Below are positions 60,632 through 64,000 of a stretch of DNA of 64,000 nucleotides, piece after piece. Made by a program: the position numbers and the translations under genes. How positions within the stretch are numbered: position 1 is the first letter of the stretch; each line of letters starts with the position of its first letter. Where the stretch lies: NCBI RefSeq assembly GCF_012927205.1, contig NZ_JABBGC010000001.1:3968810-4032809 (forward strand), written 5' to 3'. The notes below the pieces were generated by a model. It was not told the DNA's origin. It made no database searches and saw only the letters and a program-made list of their open reading frames with translations. This DNA is from Chitinophaga fulva (lineage in GTDB: Bacteria; Bacteroidota; Bacteroidia; Chitinophagales; Chitinophagaceae).

Positions 60632-61831
60632 ATGCCCACAGAAAAAAATCCTGAATATTACCGGCAGTTGTTGTCACGCTGGCAACAACGTACCTGCACG
60701 CCGGATGAGGCGCAGGAGCTGATGGGCTACCTTCAGCAGCATGATGGTGACCGTACCTTGCTCAGCGAGCTACAGGCGGCCTTTCGCCAGGTGAAGCCGG
60801 AAGGGGGCACCCCTGATGCCGGCGAATATGGCAGCCGCGTGCGGGAAAAATTGCTGCAACGCATACAGGCGCCTTCAGCAGCGGCGCCGGTACGGAAATT
60901 GAACAAAGGCATCATCCGGTATACCGCCGCTGCGGCATTACTGGCCGGTTTGCTGCTGACGGCAGTATGGCTGCTAAAGCGGCAGGCACACCTCCCGCCA
61001 GAAATGGCCATGGTGAAAACGATGCCGGTTGTAACGAAGGGCGCAGGCAACAAGACGGTACTGACCCTCGCCAATGGGGAGAAAATAGAATTGGACAGTG
61101 CCGGGATACAGCAACTGATGCAAGGTAACAGCGCTGTCACTAACAAAGATGGCCAGCTCATATATGAAAAAACGGGCAGCGGCGCTCAGTCGATGGTGTA
61201 TAACACGCTCTCTACCGCGGCGGAACAAATGTATCCGCTGGTATTGTCCGACGGAAGCCGCATCTGGCTTAATGCTGCATCCACGGTGCGTTTCCCGGTA
61301 ACATTCAGTCACCAGGAAAGAGCGGTGGAACTGAGCGGGGAAGCCTATTTCGAGATCGCGCCCGATGCGCGCCGGCCTTTCAGGATCAAAGTGGGGCAGA
61401 TGACCGTGGACGTGCTCGGAACGGATTTCAATATCAATGCATACCCTGATGAGGCAAGTATCAATACCACCCTCGTACAGGGAGCCGTGAGGGTCAATAG
61501 TGGGGACAACAGCCTGCAGCTGGCGCCCGGAGAGCAATCGCAGGTGAAAGCCAATGGAAATATCAGAAAGGTCGCCGATGTGAATGTCAGCGAAATTGTG
61601 GCATGGAAGAGCGGATATTTTCAGTTCGATAATACTGATATCACCAGTGTCATGCGGCAGTTTTCCCATTGGTACAATATAGAGGTGGTATATGAAGGGA
61701 AAGTGAAACCAAGGAAATTTTTCGGGATGATCAGCCGTGGCAGCTCCCTGGCGAACGTATTGAAAATGCTGCAGGCAAATGATGTAACCTTCAGATTGGA
61801 AGGAAAACAACTGGTTATTAAAGGCGAATAA
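60632..61831 (+). CDS. FecR family anti-sigma factor
   Basis: A 399-residue anti-sigma factor. N-terminal cytoplasmic domain (YYRQLLSRWQQRTCTPDEAQELMGYLQQ), membrane segment near 97-113 (YTAAAALLAGLLLTAVWLL), FecR core (PLVLSDGSRIWLNAASTVRFPVTF, VELSGEAYFEI, VDVLGTDFNINAYPDEASINTTLVQGAV) and a C-terminal STN-contacting part (FDNTDITSVMRQFSHWYNIEVVYEG). The layout equals that of the FecR protein at 34267-35457. It should control the sigma factor before it in response to the SusC protein after it. Confidence 0.93.
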   Translation: MPTEKNPEYYRQLLSRWQQRTCTPDEAQELMGYLQQHDGDRTLLSELQAAFRQVKPEGGTPDAGEYGSRVREKLLQRIQAPSAAAPVRKLNKGIIRYTAAAALLAGLLLTAVWLLKRQAHLPPEMAMVKTMPVVTKGAGNKTVLTLANGEKIELDSAGIQQLMQGNSAVTNKDGQLIYEKTGSGAQSMVYNTLSTAAEQMYPLVLSDGSRIWLNAASTVRFPVTFSHQERAVELSGEAYFEIAPDARRPFRIKVGQMTVDVLGTDFNINAYPDEASINTTLVQGAVRVNSGDNSLQLAPGEQSQVKANGNIRKVADVNVSEIVAWKSGYFQFDNTDITSVMRQFSHWYNIEVVYEGKVKPRKFFGMISRGSSLANVLKMLQANDVTFRLEGKQLVIKGE

Positions 61832-61955
61832 GCATAAAAAGGAAGTGAACAATTATATGATCAACCAAAACAGCCTGCAATCATCGTAAAAAGACAGATG
61901 TATCGAGACTGCAACCAAACACTTATCTAAATCAAAATCCAAATCCAGCAGAAGT

Positions 61956-64000
61956 ATGTTATCAAGTACTATTGCCTGTACCCGCCATGCCAGAAAGCGG
62001 CGGCCAACCAGTATGCTGAAGGTCAGCAAGCTGCTAGCACTGTTTTGCCTTGCCACTGCTACGCAGGTGAGCCAGGCGAGGGAGCCTTACCAGGTAGTGA
62101 GCCTGTCGCTCAAAAACGCCTCTGCCAAAGACCTTTTCCGTGAGATCACACGGCAAACCGGCATGAACGTGCTGGCCGACGAAGCCGTATTGGAAAAGAG
62201 CGCTAAGACCACCTTGTCGGTGACCAATATGCCGGTAAATGATGCGCTTACCCTCTTTATGCGCAACCAGCCGCTTACCTGCACGATTGAAGGCGGCGCT
62301 GTCATCGTAAAGGCAAAACCTTTGGCGCCGGCACCCGCTGCTCCTCTGCAGCAAGTGGAAATATCGGGTATCGTAACCGGCGAAAAAGGACTGCCGCTAC
62401 CCGGCGCCACCATCACAGTAAAAGGGACCAAACATGGTGTGGTCACCAAAGTGGATGGCAGTTTCCACATCAGTGCCAATCCCGGCGAAACACTGGAGAT
62501 CAGTATGGTAGGCTATAAGGCCACTTCCATCAAATTCGATGGCAAAAACACCACGCTGAAAGTAAACCTGGAGGCCGATGTGTCCAACCTCTCCGATGTA
62601 GTGGTCGTAGGTTATGGTACAACAAAGAAAAAGGACCTTACCGGCTCCATCAGCTCTATCTCCAGCGACCAGATGAACAACGGCGGCGTTACCAGCAATG
62701 CGGCACAGGCCATCCAGGGCCGTGCGGCAGGGGTGCAGGTCAGCCAGTCGAATTCCGCACCAGGCGGACAGACAATTGTCCGTATCAGGGGCGGCAACTC
62801 CATCAACTCTACCAACGAGCCGCTGTATGTGGTGGATGGATTCCCTTCTGAAACGGGAAAGGATATCAACCCGAATGATATTGATGATATCCAGATATTG
62901 AAAGACGCTTCGTCTACCGCTATCTACGGCGCCCGTGGCGCTAATGGCGTGGTGATGATCACCACGAAGAGAGGCAAGTCGGGTAAACCTTCGATCCAGT
63001 ACGACGGATACTATGGTGTACAGCGCATCACCAAAGCATATGATAAAATGGATGGCCTGGACAACATGAAAGTGACCAATGCCAAAGCCAACGAAAAAGG
63101 CCTGCCAGACTATTATTCCGCTGCCGACCTCGCCAGCGGCCGTAATAATGACTGGTTCAATCTGGCCACACGTCCGGGCGTGGTACAAAACCACAGCCTC
63201 AGCGTAAGCGGAGGCAACGCCACAGACCACGTCTCATTGTCCGCTAACTATTTTGACCAGGAAGGTGCCCTGAAGAATACCGATTACAAGCGGTATTCCG
63301 TGCGCCTGAACTTCGACAAACAGTTTACGCCACATTTCAAGACCGGTGCCAGTATTTATGCTTCCCACGCCTATACGAATTTCAAAACGTATGACGGTAA
63401 CATCGTCCCTTCAAACGTGATGTATGGCGTGCTCACTGCATCTCCTGCTTTACCGGTATACAATACAGACGGCAGCTATGCCCGGTTCAAAGGCCGCGAT
63501 AACCCGCTGGCCTGGCTCATGGCGCCTACCAACGACCGCTATGAGAACAAGGTGAACATCAATGTATATGCGGAATATGAGATCATCAACGGTCTCAGCT
63601 TCCGTGTAAATGGCGGCACGGAATACTTTACCACGAAAGAAGGCACCTATCTTCCGCGCGATCTTGTTGACGGTGAAAAGGTGAATGGTAAGGCCAGCCT
63701 GAATGACGTAGCCACCACCCGTAACCTCGTAGAGGGCTATTTTACTTATAAAAGAGTGTTCAACAATATTCACTCGCTGAATGTGGTAGCGGGTGCATCT
63801 TACCAGTCTGACATGAAAGAGCAGCACTATTCACAGGTGCAGAACTTCAGTACGGACGCATTCCTGTACCACAACCTCGGCGCCGGTACGGAACGTCTGG
63901 CCAGCACCAGTCTTACGCTGCCGGGAAAGATCGGTTCTACCTACGGCCGCGTGAATTATGCATTGAAAGATAAATATTTGCTCACCTTCACTTTCCGCCG
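61956..64000 (+). CDS. SusC-family TonB-dependent transporter with STN domain (partial, runs off the window)
   Basis: No stop is reached before 64000. ATG at 61956 gives MLSSTIACTRHARK and then a signal-like KVSKLLALFCLATATQVSQA. The STN domain follows (VVSLSLKNASAKDLFREITRQTGMNVL), then the regulatory-like domain (ISGIVTGEKGLPLPGATITVKGT), then the plug with GVQVSQSNSAPGGQTIVRIRG, PLYVVDGFP, DIDDIQILKDASSTAIYGARGANG and VVMITTKRGK, and the start of the barrel. About 681 codons are in the window. It is 124 nt after the FecR gene. The first methionine is unusually far from the hydrophobic segment; a second Met (in SMLKVSKLL) is an alternative start. Confidence 0.93.
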   Translation, partial: MLSSTIACTRHARKRRPTSMLKVSKLLALFCLATATQVSQAREPYQVVSLSLKNASAKDLFREITRQTGMNVLADEAVLEKSAKTTLSVTNMPVNDALTLFMRNQPLTCTIEGGAVIVKAKPLAPAPAAPLQQVEISGIVTGEKGLPLPGATITVKGTKHGVVTKVDGSFHISANPGETLEISMVGYKATSIKFDGKNTTLKVNLEADVSNLSDVVVVGYGTTKKKDLTGSISSISSDQMNNGGVTSNAAQAIQGRAAGVQVSQSNSAPGGQTIVRIRGGNSINSTNEPLYVVDGFPSETGKDINPNDIDDIQILKDASSTAIYGARGANGVVMITTKRGKSGKPSIQYDGYYGVQRITKAYDKMDGLDNMKVTNAKANEKGLPDYYSAADLASGRNNDWFNLATRPGVVQNHSLSVSGGNATDHVSLSANYFDQEGALKNTDYKRYSVRLNFDKQFTPHFKTGASIYASHAYTNFKTYDGNIVPSNVMYGVLTASPALPVYNTDGSYARFKGRDNPLAWLMAPTNDRYENKVNINVYAEYEIINGLSFRVNGGTEYFTTKEGTYLPRDLVDGEKVNGKASLNDVATTRNLVEGYFTYKRVFNNIHSLNVVAGASYQSDMKEQHYSQVQNFSTDAFLYHNLGAGTERLASTSLTLPGKIGSTYGRVNYALKDKYLLTFTFR

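Noticed and set aside
1..64000. CRISPR array, prophage or toxin-antitoxin module
   Set aside because: No regularly spaced repeats, Cas genes, phage structural genes or paired small toxin/antitoxin genes were seen on either strand.

Overview
The window reads as chromosome of a Bacteroidota bacterium, most likely Chitinophagaceae and probably Chitinophaga-like. This is inferred from four SusC genes (one of them cut by the window end) with three SusD genes, three FecI-type sigma / FecR anti-sigma pairs, TlpA-type thioredoxins with N-terminal DUF4369-like regions, DUF4402 proteins, promoters of the TTTG-N19-TAnnTTTG type, and the absence of clear Shine-Dalgarno sites. There is no rRNA, no CRISPR array, no intact insertion sequence and no integrase gene. 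One tRNA gene, tRNA-Leu(CAG), is present.

Layout. (1) 0-10.5 kb: an aminoglycoside phosphotransferase-like kinase, then a sigma/anti-sigma/SusC/SusD operon that continues into two secreted thioredoxin-fold proteins and an exported SRPBCC-like protein but has no glycoside hydrolase. (2) 10.5-13.6 kb: an alpha/beta hydrolase, an ArsR-AHSA1 pair with two near-identical palindromic operators, and two small cysteine-rich zinc-ribbon-like proteins. (3) 13.7-19.3 kb: what I consider the most interesting locus, a chaperone-usher-like assembly system with a PapD-type chaperone, a large usher-like outer-membrane protein, two intact DUF4402 proteins as candidate subunits and a decayed third DUF4402 copy. 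(4) 19.4-28.1 kb: an XRE-S24 regulator, a FemAB-like aminoacyltransferase, a class C beta-lactamase-fold hydrolase divergent from a LysR regulator, a GH76-like mannanase, a bacterial eRF1-like protein, a TetR regulator with a perfect palindrome at its start, and a small CBM6-like secreted protein. Several intergenic inverted-repeat elements lie here.

(5) 28.2-43.0 kb looks like an accessory island. It starts at tRNA-Leu(CAG) and ends at a 19-nt near-copy of the tRNA 3' end followed by a terminator. It carries a minus-strand locus (sigma, FecR, SusC, SusD, GH18 endoglycosidase-like lipoprotein) and a plus-strand SusC/SusD pair, but both SusC genes are broken (one apparent 1-nt deletion, one out-of-frame internal deletion). 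Further remnants (a TlpA C-terminus, a mannonate dehydratase with its middle missing) lie before an AraC regulator. Loss of function, or base-calling errors for the single-nucleotide case, are both possible. (6) 43-51.9 kb: SnoaL-like/HxlR pair, an orphan TAXI binding protein, an NfeD-slipin operon, an ABC-F/TetR operon, a lipoprotein and an N-terminally truncated serine hydrolase.

(7) 51.9-59.7 kb: one 2570-residue nonribosomal peptide synthetase, C-A-T-C-A-T-C, with no thioesterase and no tailoring genes in view. By binding-pocket residues the first adenylation domain resembles threonine-activating domains. (8) 60-64 kb: a third sigma/FecR pair and the first about 680 codons of a fourth SusC, which runs off the window end. 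The three sigma-FecR gaps share an A/T-run and CTTTTT-rich element that may be the cognate autoregulated promoter.
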